NCBI GenBank assembly: GCA_017470145.1 | Contig: JAFUFB010000013.1 | Location: forward strand, 102,483-166,482 | Direction of reading: 5' to 3' | Source: Clostridia bacterium | Lineage (GTDB): Bacteria > Bacillota > Clostridia > Christensenellales > Aristaeellaceae | Length of the DNA stretch: 64,000 nucleotides | In this document: positions 1 to 7,598 of the stretch, piece by piece | Layout of the letters: the number at the start of each line of letters is the position of its first letter | Position numbering within the stretch: position 1 is the first letter of the stretch | Made by a program: the position numbers and the translations under genes | Notes under the pieces: generated by a model | Database searches by the model: none | What the model was told of the DNA's origin: nothing | What the model saw: only the letters and a program-made list of their open reading frames with translations

Positions 1-1252
1 CGGAGGTCCGATCTTTGAACAGGTGACATCCCAGGCTGTAGAGCACCCGGATGCCATGGGCCGCCGCGTAGGCGCGGATGCCCTCCAGGAAGGTTACATA
101 TCGGCTGCTGGTGCCATTGTAATTCCCCTCCAGGGCCATGACGCTGTCCGCGTTGGGCCCGATCACCGCGATGGTCTTCACCTTGTCAGGGTCCAGGGGC
201 AGAACGCCGTCGTTCTCCAACAGCACCATGCTCTTCTCTGCCGCCCACAGCGCCAGGGCTTGATGGGCGTCCGTATCCACGGCCGTCACCGGAATCTGGT
301 CATATTCGCAATCCTCATCAAACAAGCCCAGCAGATACCGGGTTGTCATCAGCCGCACGCAGGCCTGGGTGATCTGCTCCTCGGAAACCAGCCCTTCCTG
401 ATAGGCCTCCAGCATATGCAGGTAAGTATTGCCGCAGTTCAGGTCACAACCGTTTTCGATGGCCAGAGCCGCGCTTTCCGGCGCGGTGGCGGTCACCATA
501 TGATTCTCGTGGAAATCCCGCACCGCCCAGCAGTCGCTAACCACATGACCCTGGAAGCCCCATTTTTCCCGAAGGATCTTCTTCAGCAGGGTTTTGGACC
601 CGCAGGCCGGCTCCCCATTGACCCGGTTGTAAGCGCCCATGACGCTTTCCACCCCCGCCTCCTTCACCGTTGCTTCGAAAGCAGGCAGATAGGTCTCGAA
701 CATATCCTTCTTGCTGGCCTTGGCGTCAAACTGATGCCGCAGCGCCTCCGGCCCGGAATGGACGGCGAAATGCTTGCTGCAGGCGGCCGTCTTTAAATAC
801 CTCCCGTCCCCCTGCAGGCCCTGAATAAAGCGTACGCCCAACCGACTGGTCAGATAGGGATCCTCTCCATAGGTTTCATGGCCCCGGCCCCAGCGAGGGT
901 CTCGGAAGATATTGATGTTCGGGCTCCAAACCGTCAAGCCCTTATAGATGTCCCGATCCCCGTGGCTGCTCTGGCCATTGTACTTGGCCCGGGCTTCCTC
1001 GGCGATGACGGCGGCAATCTCCTCCTGCATGTCCTCGTCAAACATGGCAGCCAGGCCGATGGCCTGGGGAAAAACGGTGGCGGTGCCTGCCCGAGCCACG
1101 CCGTGGAGCACCTCATTCCACCAGTTGTAGGCCGGAATCCCCAGCCGGGGAATTGCCGGCGCATCGTACTTCAACTGGCTGGCCTTTTCCTCCAGGGTCA
1201 TCTGGGCCACCAGCGCCTCCGCCTTTTGTCTCGCTTCTTCTCTGTTTCTCAT
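1..1252 (-). CDS. Glycoside hydrolase family 3 (beta-glucosidase/beta-xylosidase type), partial
   Basis: This is the first 417 or so codons of a GH3 glycosidase; the C-terminus lies beyond the left edge. The translation opens with the family hallmarks: MTLEEKASQL, then PRLGIPAYNWWNEVLHGVAR, then the WSPNINIFRDPRWGRGHETY substrate-binding stretch, then KHFAVHSGPE. Further on, VMGAYNRVNGEPACGS is followed by GFQGHVVSDCWAV, whose Asp is the expected nucleophile of the family. There is no signal peptide, so it probably acts on imported oligosaccharides in the cytoplasm. The ATG overlaps the stop of the upstream membrane protein as ATGA and has GGAGG eight bases before it, so translation is coupled. 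The substrate is not decided by sequence; the WNEVLHG type is often xylosidase/arabinosidase-like. Confidence 0.93.
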   Translation of the reverse strand, partial: MRNREEARQKAEALVAQMTLEEKASQLKYDAPAIPRLGIPAYNWWNEVLHGVARAGTATVFPQAIGLAAMFDEDMQEEIAAVIAEEARAKYNGQSSHGDRDIYKGLTVWSPNINIFRDPRWGRGHETYGEDPYLTSRLGVRFIQGLQGDGRYLKTAACSKHFAVHSGPEALRHQFDAKASKKDMFETYLPAFEATVKEAGVESVMGAYNRVNGEPACGSKTLLKKILREKWGFQGHVVSDCWAVRDFHENHMVTATAPESAALAIENGCDLNCGNTYLHMLEAYQEGLVSEEQITQACVRLMTTRYLLGLFDEDCEYDQIPVTAVDTDAHQALALWAAEKSMVLLENDGVLPLDPDKVKTIAVIGPNADSVMALEGNYNGTSSRYVTFLEGIRAYAAAHGIRVLYSLGCHLFKDRTS

Positions 1253-3240
1253 GGTCTTCCCTCCTGTTTTACTTGATATATATTTGCTTCGCTGTTACTG
1301 AAAATCAAGTCATAATTCCTCTCCAGCGCCGCCTCATCCACCTCATAGCTGCTACGCTCATAGGAGGATACATAGATGTAATCCACGCCATACTTTTCAA
1401 TCACATCCTGGTTTTCCTCCGGCGCTTCATAGAATCTTGTCAAATCCATCTGCCGCTCCCAGGTGTCGAAGCCATGCCAGTACAGCCAGAGATCCGGCCC
1501 GCAGACGATGGTCCTTCCGGCGATGGAGGCGATGGGATTCAGGTGCTGCGTTCCCGTCAGGAACGTGGCCTCCGGTTCCGTCTCCTCCCGGGCATAGACC
1601 CCCGCGGCCACGGCGCTGGCGTTGAAGGCCTGATAGGTGGAAACCCATTCCCGGGCAATCGTCAGCGCCGGGCTCAGAAAAAGGACCACCGCCAAGCCCG
1701 CGGCCATCCAGCCCCGGCCCCGTAGGCCCTTTAGCATCCGCCACACCCGGGCTGCCCAGTTGCTGACGATCATGCAGCCAAACATCCAGGCCAGATAAAG
1801 CAGCTTATTGTTGTCATATTCGTTGGGCTGGAAGCGGATCAACTCCGCCGCCAGCACGATCAGAATCATCCCGCTGAACAGCCGCCGCTGCTTTGAGTCC
1901 TTCTCCGCCGCCGCCAACAGGAGCATCAGGAAGGGCAGGCCGATGTTCTTCACATAGAACCAAATATAAAAATCCCGCATGCCATTACCGGAGGGATTAT
2001 TCACCCAGTTGAACTGGAATTGAATAAAGCTGGGATGACTATCCCCCGGCTGGAAGGCCTGGGAGAAGGTAAAGCCGATCAATTGAGGCAGCGCCAGCAC
2101 CGCGGCCAGGCATCCATAGATCAGGTATCTCCGGAGAATCTCCCCTCGTGTCCATCCCTGGGCCTTCCCGCCGCGAATCAAATCATAGCCCATGATGCCC
2201 ATGGAGCTCAGCGCCAACGCCACAAAGGTATGGGTGTGAATCAGCGGCAGCGCCCCAGCCCAAATTCCCAGCAGCAGCAAGCCCCGCAGATCCCCCCGCT
2301 TGTTTCGCAGATCGGGGCGGAAAAGGGTCTCCAGCAGGTAGAAGCAGGGCAGCCCCATGGCCCATCCGCCCAGCAGCGTCCGCTGGGGGATCATCAGATC
2401 CGCGATCACGTTACTCCATCTCAGGTTGTTGGGCTCCGGCTGATTCGTAGGGGTTTTATAATATCCCTCCAGGATGTTCCGCAGCCGGTCCAGCACTCGC
2501 AGCCCGCCGGTGGCGTTGTATCCCGCCGCCTGATCAAAATCGTAGAGGAAGCCCAGCCCCCCGTTGAAGAAGAACAGCGCCGCCGCCAACAGAATGGTCT
2601 TCTTTCCCGTAGTCATCTCCCGGCCCAGGATCAGCACCCCTGCGTAACACAGCGCCATCAGATAGGTCCCCGGCAGCGTGGTCGCTGCCTGCAGGGTGCA
2701 CCCCATCAGATAGAAGCTGGAGCTCAGGCTGTCCGCCAGAAAGGGGTAGCTCAGCCGATGCCCCGGATAGAAGGGATAATCCGCGGGAAAATGCTTCCCC
2801 AGCAGCCCGGTGATGAAGCTGAGATGCATGGGTAAATCCCCATAGGTGCTTTGCCCCACGTTCCAGTTGCCATAATCGTCCACCCGCATCACGTGGGTAT
2901 ACTGCAAATAGCCCCCCAGGATGGTCATAGGCAGAACGAACCAGAGCATCTGGCGGAAAAGGGCGCTTTCCGTTTCATCCCATCCCCGCAGGGAGCGTCG
3001 ATCCCGCAGGAGCCAGCAAAGCAGCGCGATCCCTCCACCAACAGCCAGCGCCAGCATATGAGCCCAGGCGTCGAATTTTCCGAAGAAGGCGAAGCCGGCG
3101 GGCAGCCACATCATCTCCAGCGTCCCGAAGCTCAGGCCCAGCCAAATCCGATCCAACGGCCGCCGCCGAGGCAGCAGCCATCGAACGCTTACGAGCCCCA
3201 GAATCTGGAAGCATATAAAGTATCCAACCGCCAGCAGCAT
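1249..3240 (-). CDS. Polytopic membrane protein, possible GT-C type glycosyltransferase
   Basis: A 663-residue integral membrane protein with roughly a dozen hydrophobic segments and a soluble C-terminal domain of about 120 residues. After the third segment an extracytoplasmic loop carries acidic motifs (RVDDYGNW and YGDLPMHLSF) that resemble the acidic first-loop motif of lipid-linked-sugar (GT-C) glycosyltransferases. The C-terminal part (TIVCGPDLWLYWHG, then YGVDYIYVSSYE) resembles tails of large uncharacterised membrane mannosyltransferase-like proteins. Its stop overlaps the GH3 start by four bases, so both are probably made together; it sits three bases after whiA. The GT-C assignment is inference. 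What is certain is a large membrane protein with a soluble tail. Confidence 0.6.
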   Translation of the reverse strand: MLLAVGYFICFQILGLVSVRWLLPRRRPLDRIWLGLSFGTLEMMWLPAGFAFFGKFDAWAHMLALAVGGGIALLCWLLRDRRSLRGWDETESALFRQMLWFVLPMTILGGYLQYTHVMRVDDYGNWNVGQSTYGDLPMHLSFITGLLGKHFPADYPFYPGHRLSYPFLADSLSSSFYLMGCTLQAATTLPGTYLMALCYAGVLILGREMTTGKKTILLAAALFFFNGGLGFLYDFDQAAGYNATGGLRVLDRLRNILEGYYKTPTNQPEPNNLRWSNVIADLMIPQRTLLGGWAMGLPCFYLLETLFRPDLRNKRGDLRGLLLLGIWAGALPLIHTHTFVALALSSMGIMGYDLIRGGKAQGWTRGEILRRYLIYGCLAAVLALPQLIGFTFSQAFQPGDSHPSFIQFQFNWVNNPSGNGMRDFYIWFYVKNIGLPFLMLLLAAAEKDSKQRRLFSGMILIVLAAELIRFQPNEYDNNKLLYLAWMFGCMIVSNWAARVWRMLKGLRGRGWMAAGLAVVLFLSPALTIAREWVSTYQAFNASAVAAGVYAREETEPEATFLTGTQHLNPIASIAGRTIVCGPDLWLYWHGFDTWERQMDLTRFYEAPEENQDVIEKYGVDYIYVSSYERSSYEVDEAALERNYDLIFSNSEANIYQVKQEGRP

Positions 3241-3243
3241 TTT

Positions 3244-4206
3244 TTACTCCAATCCCTCCGCGATTTCCATCAATCGTCTCATGCGATGATTCACCGCGCT
3301 TTTGCTCAGCTTCGGTTCCATCATCTCTCCTAATTCCGTCAAACTCATGTCCGGGTTTTCCATCCGGGCCCGGGCCATCTCCCGCAAGGCCGGCGGCAGC
3401 GTGAACAGGCCCTGCTGCAGGCTGATGTTTCGGCAGGCTTCCGCCTGCTTTTGTGCCGCGTCCAGCATCCGTTCGCTGTTATGCTCGTCGCAATTGGCCG
3501 CCCGGGTGGCCTGCAGTCTGGTTTGCTTGCGCACGCGGATATTTTCCATCTTCAGCACGCTGCCGGAGGCCCCCATCAAGGCTAACGCGGCCGCGATCTG
3601 GTCCGCTTCCTTCAGATAAACCACCCGCAGCCCCTTGCGCTCATAGCTGTGGAAGGGCAAGTCGCTTTTCTCGATCAGCTTCTGCAGGGTATCCAGCAGC
3701 CGGTCATCCTCCGACTTCCATTCCAGATGGTACCCTTTTTCCGGATTCGACATGGTCCCAGCCCCCAAGAACGCACCCCGCAGGAAAGCCCGCCGGCAGC
3801 ACTGTCTGGTCAGGGGGTGGCGAGGCACCGTGCGCCGCAGGGTGACCTCCCCCTCCTCGTCTGTCTCGATCATGTGCAGGGCGGTGAGCAGCACCCGGGA
3901 ATCCGCCTCGTTCAGTGTGAGCACCCAGGTCCGCCTTCCCCCTAACTTCTTCGTTTGCGTGTAATGCAGCAGGGGGCTGACGCCGATCCGGGTTTTCAGC
4001 AATTGGAAAAGCCGCCGGGCAGCGCCGGTGTTCTCCATTCGGTAATGAACCGTGATACGCCCCCGTCCCCGGAAGGACAGATGTCCAGAGGTCTGGGTCA
4101 AGGCGCCGATTTCGCTCAGCTGACAGCAGCTTTTCCCCAGGGGCAGTCGAACCAGCTCCTCCTTCACCCGGGAGGAAAAGCTAAGCCCTTCTTCTCGCCT
4201 GGCCAT
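3244..4206 (-). CDS. whiA: WhiA, DNA-binding cell-division/sporulation regulator
   Basis: A 320-residue protein with the two-part WhiA fold: an N-terminal LAGLIDADG-like domain that has lost endonuclease activity (start FSSRVKEELVRLP, with SGHLSFRGRG) and a C-terminal helix-turn-helix (NLSLTELGEMMEPKLSKSAV type, here DMSLTELGEM then KSAVNHRMRRL). NCDEHNSERMLDAAQKQ is typical of the inter-domain region. In Gram-positives WhiA affects cell division and nucleoid segregation. It lies three bases behind rapZ with GGAGG eight bases before the ATG. In most Bacillota yvcK (mgfK) sits between rapZ and whiA; here it is missing. Confidence 0.96.
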   Translation of the reverse strand: MARREEGLSFSSRVKEELVRLPLGKSCCQLSEIGALTQTSGHLSFRGRGRITVHYRMENTGAARRLFQLLKTRIGVSPLLHYTQTKKLGGRRTWVLTLNEADSRVLLTALHMIETDEEGEVTLRRTVPRHPLTRQCCRRAFLRGAFLGAGTMSNPEKGYHLEWKSEDDRLLDTLQKLIEKSDLPFHSYERKGLRVVYLKEADQIAAALALMGASGSVLKMENIRVRKQTRLQATRAANCDEHNSERMLDAAQKQAEACRNISLQQGLFTLPPALREMARARMENPDMSLTELGEMMEPKLSKSAVNHRMRRLMEIAEGLE

Positions 4207-4209
4207 GGG

Positions 4210-5112
4210 TTAATCCTCCATCGTTGTTTCCCACCGGGCCTGCTCCAGCTGCATGTCTCGATGGCTAACCTCCGTGGGCATACCGCTTTGGCGTAGAAAT
4301 TCGCCGATGGCCTCCGCGATGGCCACGGAGCGATGGGCGCCCCCGGTGCATCCCACGGCGATTACCAGCCGATGCTTCCCTTCCTCCTGATAATGAGGGA
4401 TCAGGAAATTCAGCATGTTCTTCCACTGCGCCACAAATTCCTGAGTCAGGGGATTATCCATGACATAATCCCGCACATCCGCGTCCAAGCCGCTGTGAGT
4501 CCGCAGGCTTTCGATATAAAAGGGGTTGGGCAGGAACCGAACGTCCATCACCAGATCCGCCTGCCGGGGCAGCCCCCGTTTGAATCCAAAGCTCATGACC
4601 TCCGCCCGCATGGAGGGAGTCTCCGCCTCGTCCAGCTTGCCCAGCGTCTTCTTCAGCAAGGACACCATGGCCCGAGAGCGCATTCCAGTGGTATCGATGA
4701 CATAATTCGCCGTTTCCCGCAGGGGCTGCAGCCGGGTCCGCTCCTCCGCGATGGCTTCCATCAACGTCAAGCCTTCCTGAGTCAGGGGATGATCCCGTCT
4801 GCTCTCTTTATACCTGTCCAGCAGGGTTTCATCGCTGGCTTCCAAAAAGATGATATCCATCCGATGGCCCATTTTTCTCAATTCACTGATCATCCCCGCC
4901 ACCGCGTCCGCGTCGAAGAATTCTCCGCTGCGAACGTCCATAGCGATGGTCACCGTGCTTTGCCGAATGGGCGCGGCTGAAAAAGCCTCCACCAGTTTAG
5001 GCAGCATCATCGGCGGCATGTTATCCATGCAGAAGCTGCCCTGATCCTCCAAAAAATGCACGCAGGCCGTTTTCCCTGCGCCGCTTTGCCCCGTCACGAT
5101 CAAATACCTCAT
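4210..5112 (-). CDS. rapZ: RapZ/YvcJ family nucleotide-binding protein
   Basis: A 300-residue P-loop protein. Walker A is GQSGAGKT at residues 8-15, followed by the family signature ENQGSFCMDNMPP type (here DQGSFCMDNMPPMMLPK). The C-terminal domain carries the ligand-binding motif GCTGGAHRSV near residue 255. In E. coli RapZ is an RNase adaptor for GlmS control; in Bacillus YvcJ hydrolyses GTP and affects competence. No RNase-adaptor role can be inferred here. It follows murB by 21 bases, with AAGGAGG before the ATG, and is followed directly by whiA. Confidence 0.96.
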   Translation of the reverse strand: MRYLIVTGQSGAGKTACVHFLEDQGSFCMDNMPPMMLPKLVEAFSAAPIRQSTVTIAMDVRSGEFFDADAVAGMISELRKMGHRMDIIFLEASDETLLDRYKESRRDHPLTQEGLTLMEAIAEERTRLQPLRETANYVIDTTGMRSRAMVSLLKKTLGKLDEAETPSMRAEVMSFGFKRGLPRQADLVMDVRFLPNPFYIESLRTHSGLDADVRDYVMDNPLTQEFVAQWKNMLNFLIPHYQEEGKHRLVIAVGCTGGAHRSVAIAEAIGEFLRQSGMPTEVSHRDMQLEQARWETTMED

Positions 5113-5133
5113 GAATGATGATCCTCCTTGGAC

Positions 5134-6015
5134 TTATTTAATGTCTTCCCCCATGATTTTGATCTCCGGTTCCAAATGAATCCCTGTTTTTTCCTCCACG
5201 ATGCGCTGTACGCTTTTCATAAGCTCTAAAAAATCCTGGGCGCTGTCCCCCGTGTTCACCAGAAATCCTGCATGCTTGGTGCTGACCCTGGCACCGCCCA
5301 CGGCATAGCCCTTTAGCCCGCACTGATCGATCAGCGCCGCGGCGAAGGCCCCTTCCGGCCGCTTAAAGGCGCTGCCGGCGCTGGGCACATCCAGGGGCTG
5401 CTTATCCCTCCGCTGGCGGTTCAGCTCGCTCATTTTTTCCCGAATGGCCGCCATATCGCCGGTATTTAGTCTCATGGTCACCTGGCAGACGATATCCTCC
5501 CCCGCCTGCAGGGCGCTGGCCCGGTATCCAAAGGCCAGGGCATCCTTCTCCCTGGTTTCCAGGGTGCCATCCCGATGGGCAATGGTCACCTCCTGAACGA
5601 TCTGGCTCATCTCTCCGCCATAGGCGCCGGCGTTCATGAGGACGCCGCCCCCTACAGTGCCGGGAATGCCGGAGGCAAACTCCAGCCCGCTGAGGCCCTT
5701 CTCCGCCGCCAGGTTCGCCGCGGCGCCCATCATGACTCCCGCCTCCGCCACCAGGAGTTTCCCCTGCACGAAGCAGTCTCGCAGGCCCTGGGCCATGCGA
5801 ATCACCAGCCCGCGAATTCCGCCATCCAGCACCAGCAGATTGCTGCCATGACCGATGACGGTCACCGGCAAGTCCGCCTCCCGAGCTTCCGATAAAACCT
5901 GAATCAGCTCCCGGGTGGACCGGGGCGTCACCAGCCAGTCCGCTGGCCCGCCCAGCCGCAGGGTGGTATACTCACGCATGGGCGCGTGTTCAATTGTCTG
6001 AAAGCGTTCAAACAA
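5134..6015 (-). CDS. murB: UDP-N-acetylenolpyruvoylglucosamine reductase
   Basis: MurB reduces UDP-GlcNAc-enolpyruvate to UDP-MurNAc with NADPH and FAD in cytoplasmic peptidoglycan synthesis. The FAD-binding part shows YTTLRLGGPADWL, VIGHGSNLLVLDGG and SGIPGTVGGGVLMNAGAYG. The catalytic loop is SAGSAFKRPEG, and the C-terminus has the Glu of LEPEIKIMGE. At 293 residues it is the short Gram-positive type lacking the E. coli C-terminal extra segment. The start is a TTG at 6015-6013, preceded by GAGGAGAG; no better ATG lies near. It leads the murB-rapZ-whiA operon from the promoter at 6064-6091. Confidence 0.96.
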   Translation of the reverse strand: MFERFQTIEHAPMREYTTLRLGGPADWLVTPRSTRELIQVLSEAREADLPVTVIGHGSNLLVLDGGIRGLVIRMAQGLRDCFVQGKLLVAEAGVMMGAAANLAAEKGLSGLEFASGIPGTVGGGVLMNAGAYGGEMSQIVQEVTIAHRDGTLETREKDALAFGYRASALQAGEDIVCQVTMRLNTGDMAAIREKMSELNRQRRDKQPLDVPSAGSAFKRPEGAFAAALIDQCGLKGYAVGGARVSTKHAGFLVNTGDSAQDFLELMKSVQRIVEEKTGIHLEPEIKIMGEDIK

Positions 6016-6063
6016 AGCCTACTCTCTCCTCTAAAACGCAAAAATCCTCTTCGCTTCGACTCA

Positions 6064-6091
6064 TTATACCTCACAAATTTCCCCTGCTCAA
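6064..6091 (-). promoter_or_regulatory. Promoter of the murB-rapZ-whiA operon
   Basis: On the minus strand a perfect -10 box TATAAT (6064-6069) lies 16 bases downstream of TTGAGC (6086-6091). This gives a leader of about 40 bases to the murB TTG start. The -35 box abuts the secG terminator at 6094-6119, so the two transcription units are cleanly separated. Confidence 0.7.
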
Positions 6092-6093
6092 CT

Positions 6094-6119
6094 AAAAAAA
6101 TGCCCCGAAGGGCATTTTT
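6094..6119 (-). terminator. Intrinsic terminator of secG (bidirectional in form)
   Basis: Stem TGCCC / GGGCA with loop CGAA (6101-6114), flanked by an A-run on one side and a T-run on the other. Read on the minus strand it follows the secG stop by 13 bases and ends in TTTTTTT. Confidence 0.85.
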
Positions 6120-6132
6120 ATGACCGGCTGTC

Positions 6133-6363
6133 TTATTTGATCAGCAGCACCAGCAGGCTCAGAACTACAAAAATCGCCGCGGCAATCTTCGTCCCCAAAG
6201 CCAGGCGAGCTTCCATCGTCTTGGCCTTGCTCTTGCTGAAATAGCTGTCGCTGGAGCGGCCGGACAGCGCGCCCATGCCATCGTCATCAGAGCTCTGGAG
6301 CAGCACCGTCACGATCATGAACAGGGCGTCAATAATCAACAGGATGGATAACACTGTACTCAT
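6133..6363 (-). CDS. secG: Protein translocase subunit SecG
   Basis: A 76-residue SecG with two transmembrane helices: STVLSILLIIDALFMIVTVL near the N-terminus and an Ile/Val/Leu-rich helix ending LLVLLIK. The short loop between them has LLQSSDDDGMGALSGRS, close to the conserved QSSKGxGLSGAxGG stretch of the family. SecG assists SecYEG-SecA protein export in the membrane. A longer reading frame starts 42 bases upstream, but GAGGAGG lies about eight bases before the ATG at 6363, which decides the start. It is monocistronic, with its own promoter and terminator. Confidence 0.92.
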   Translation of the reverse strand: MSTVLSILLIIDALFMIVTVLLQSSDDDGMGALSGRSSDSYFSKSKAKTMEARLALGTKIAAAIFVVLSLLVLLIK

Positions 6364-6395
6364 ACCAAACAAACCTCCTCGTCTGTAGCCCGAAT

Positions 6396-6424
6396 AGTCT
6401 ATCATACCGGGCGATAAAATGCAA
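6396..6424 (-). promoter_or_regulatory. Promoter of secG
   Basis: Minus-strand boxes TTGCAT (6419-6424) and TAGACT (6396-6401) with an exact 17-base spacer. The start point would be about 25-30 bases before the secG ATG. The -35 box lies just inside the intergenic gap after the gntR stop. Confidence 0.55.
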
Positions 6425-6431
6425 GAAGAAA

Positions 6432-7118
6432 TTAGATTTCTCTGTTCTGTTTTTGCGCTGCCAAGGCGGTGAGGCAGTTTTCCATGCTGCGCTCAATATG
6501 CTTCCGCGTCAACTCCGTGAAATTGTCCAAATCCTTGGCTTCCACGTAGTCCACCAGCAGATGGTGCTCCTGATGGGCCGCAGGCCGGCGGCTCTCCCGA
6601 TGAATGGACATGGCGGAGAAGCGGCGGATATATTCGTCCTGCCCCTCAATCACCCGCAGAATTCGCTTCTGCTGGCTGATGGAGGTCAGCTGCCAGTGGA
6701 ATTCCCGGGCCAGGGGGCTCAGCCCCTCCACATCGTCCTTCTCCTGCAGCCGGTCCATCTCCGCCAGCTTTTCCCGCAGGGAGGCGATGTCCTCCGCTGT
6801 GGCGTTTTCAATAATGCTGGGCAGGGTCAGCATCTCCAGGGCGTTCCGAATGGTATAAATCTCCCGCACATCCTCGATGGTAAAGGCGCGAACCACCACG
6901 CCCCGGCGCATGACATATTCCACCAGCCCATCCCGCTCCAGCTTCCGCAGGGCCTCCCGCAGGGGCGTCCGCGAAATATGAAGCCGATCGGCATAATCCG
7001 TCTCCACGATGCGTTCCCCTGCGGGAATCTCCCCGGTAATGATCGCCTTTTTCAATACCTCGTAGGCGATCTCGCGAATCGGGCGGCTCTCCATCATCGG
7101 CTGAAAGGTCAAAGACAT
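6432..7118 (-). CDS. GntR family regulator, FadR/FCD subfamily
   Basis: A 228-residue regulator. The N-terminal winged helix (residues 10-75) shows IREIAYEVLKKAIITGEI, then LHISRTPLREALRKLERDGL, the classic GntR recognition helix. The C-terminal all-helical FCD domain (about 80-215) has the Asp/His pattern of ligand- and metal-binding members (AREFHWQLTSIS, HIERSMENC). Such proteins sense small acids or sugars. The start is the ATG at 7118, nine bases after AAGGAGG; an earlier in-frame ATG touches the Shine-Dalgarno and is unlikely. A palindrome over its own transcription start suggests autoregulation. The effector and other targets are unknown. Confidence 0.88.
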   Translation of the reverse strand: MSLTFQPMMESRPIREIAYEVLKKAIITGEIPAGERIVETDYADRLHISRTPLREALRKLERDGLVEYVMRRGVVVRAFTIEDVREIYTIRNALEMLTLPSIIENATAEDIASLREKLAEMDRLQEKDDVEGLSPLAREFHWQLTSISQQKRILRVIEGQDEYIRRFSAMSIHRESRRPAAHQEHHLLVDYVEAKDLDNFTELTRKHIERSMENCLTALAAQKQNREI

Positions 7119-7158
7119 CCACAACATCCTCCTTTAAGGAGCTTCATTCAACGATTCT

Positions 7159-7191
7159 AAAGTGCAACAAAATGCTTTTTCGCTGCACTTT
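7159..7191. promoter_or_regulatory. Candidate GntR operator (inverted repeat)
   Basis: Perfect 8-bp inverted repeat AAAGTGCA (7159-7166) and TGCACTTT (7184-7191) separated by 17 bases. It lies immediately downstream of the -10 box of the gntR promoter, so a bound dimer would cover the transcription start. Its position points to autoregulation by the adjacent regulator. Confidence 0.55.
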
Positions 7192-7197
7192 GGATAC

Positions 7198-7226
7198 AAT
7201 CTACACCGAAAATACAAAAAAGTCAA
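7198..7226 (-). promoter_or_regulatory. Promoter of the gntR gene
   Basis: Minus-strand TTGACT (7221-7226) and TAGATT (7198-7203) with a 17-base spacer. The inverted repeat at 7159-7191 begins right after the -10 box. Confidence 0.65.
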
Positions 7227-7358
7227 GAGTCCAGATTGTCGTATTTTCGTCAATCTGCCACCCCTGACTTTCATTTTCTTCTATTTCATAGGGAATTCGC
7301 CGCGGAAAGGAAAGCTCCTTTGTGGATCACTCTGCTCTTCTGCGCTGAGCAAGATATT

Positions 7359-7598
7359 TCATTCCTCGATTCCGTTGATTTTGAAGCGCAACCGCCGGGC
7401 AGGAATTCCCTTCTCCGCCCCCAGGCTGTACATCATCTCCATGAGCCGGGCTTTGGCCACCCGTTCCGTCACCTCGGCGCTGCTGATGCTGACCACCAGA
7501 TCGGGATAATCCGGATGCTGGCTCACCAGCATATACTCGCAGGGATCCTTCTCCCTGTCCACATGCCATCGAATCCGGATCAGCTCTTCTTCCGCCAT
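7359..7598 (-). CDS. Small conserved-looking protein of unknown function
   Basis: A 79-residue soluble protein with many charged residues and no recognisable motif (start MAEEELIRIRWHVDR, end RLRFKINGIEE). I do not recognise the family. The ATG at 7598 has AAAGGG before it and overlaps the end of the AlaX-type gene by 19 bases, so the two are probably co-translated. No membrane segment or signal is present. A reading frame start 51 bases further up exists but has no ribosome binding site. Confidence 0.6.
   Translation of the reverse strand: MAEEELIRIRWHVDREKDPCEYMLVSQHPDYPDLVVSISSAEVTERVAKARLMEMMYSLGAEKGIPARRLRFKINGIEE

Noticed and set aside
23-796. Plus-strand open frame of 257 codons
   Set aside because: It lies opposite the GH3 gene, whose minus-strand translation has clear family motifs; the frame has no family features.
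2020-2835. Plus-strand 271-codon frame
   Set aside because: Antisense shadow of the membrane protein at 1249-3240; rich in Gln/Arg/Pro as typical for shadows in GC-rich DNA.
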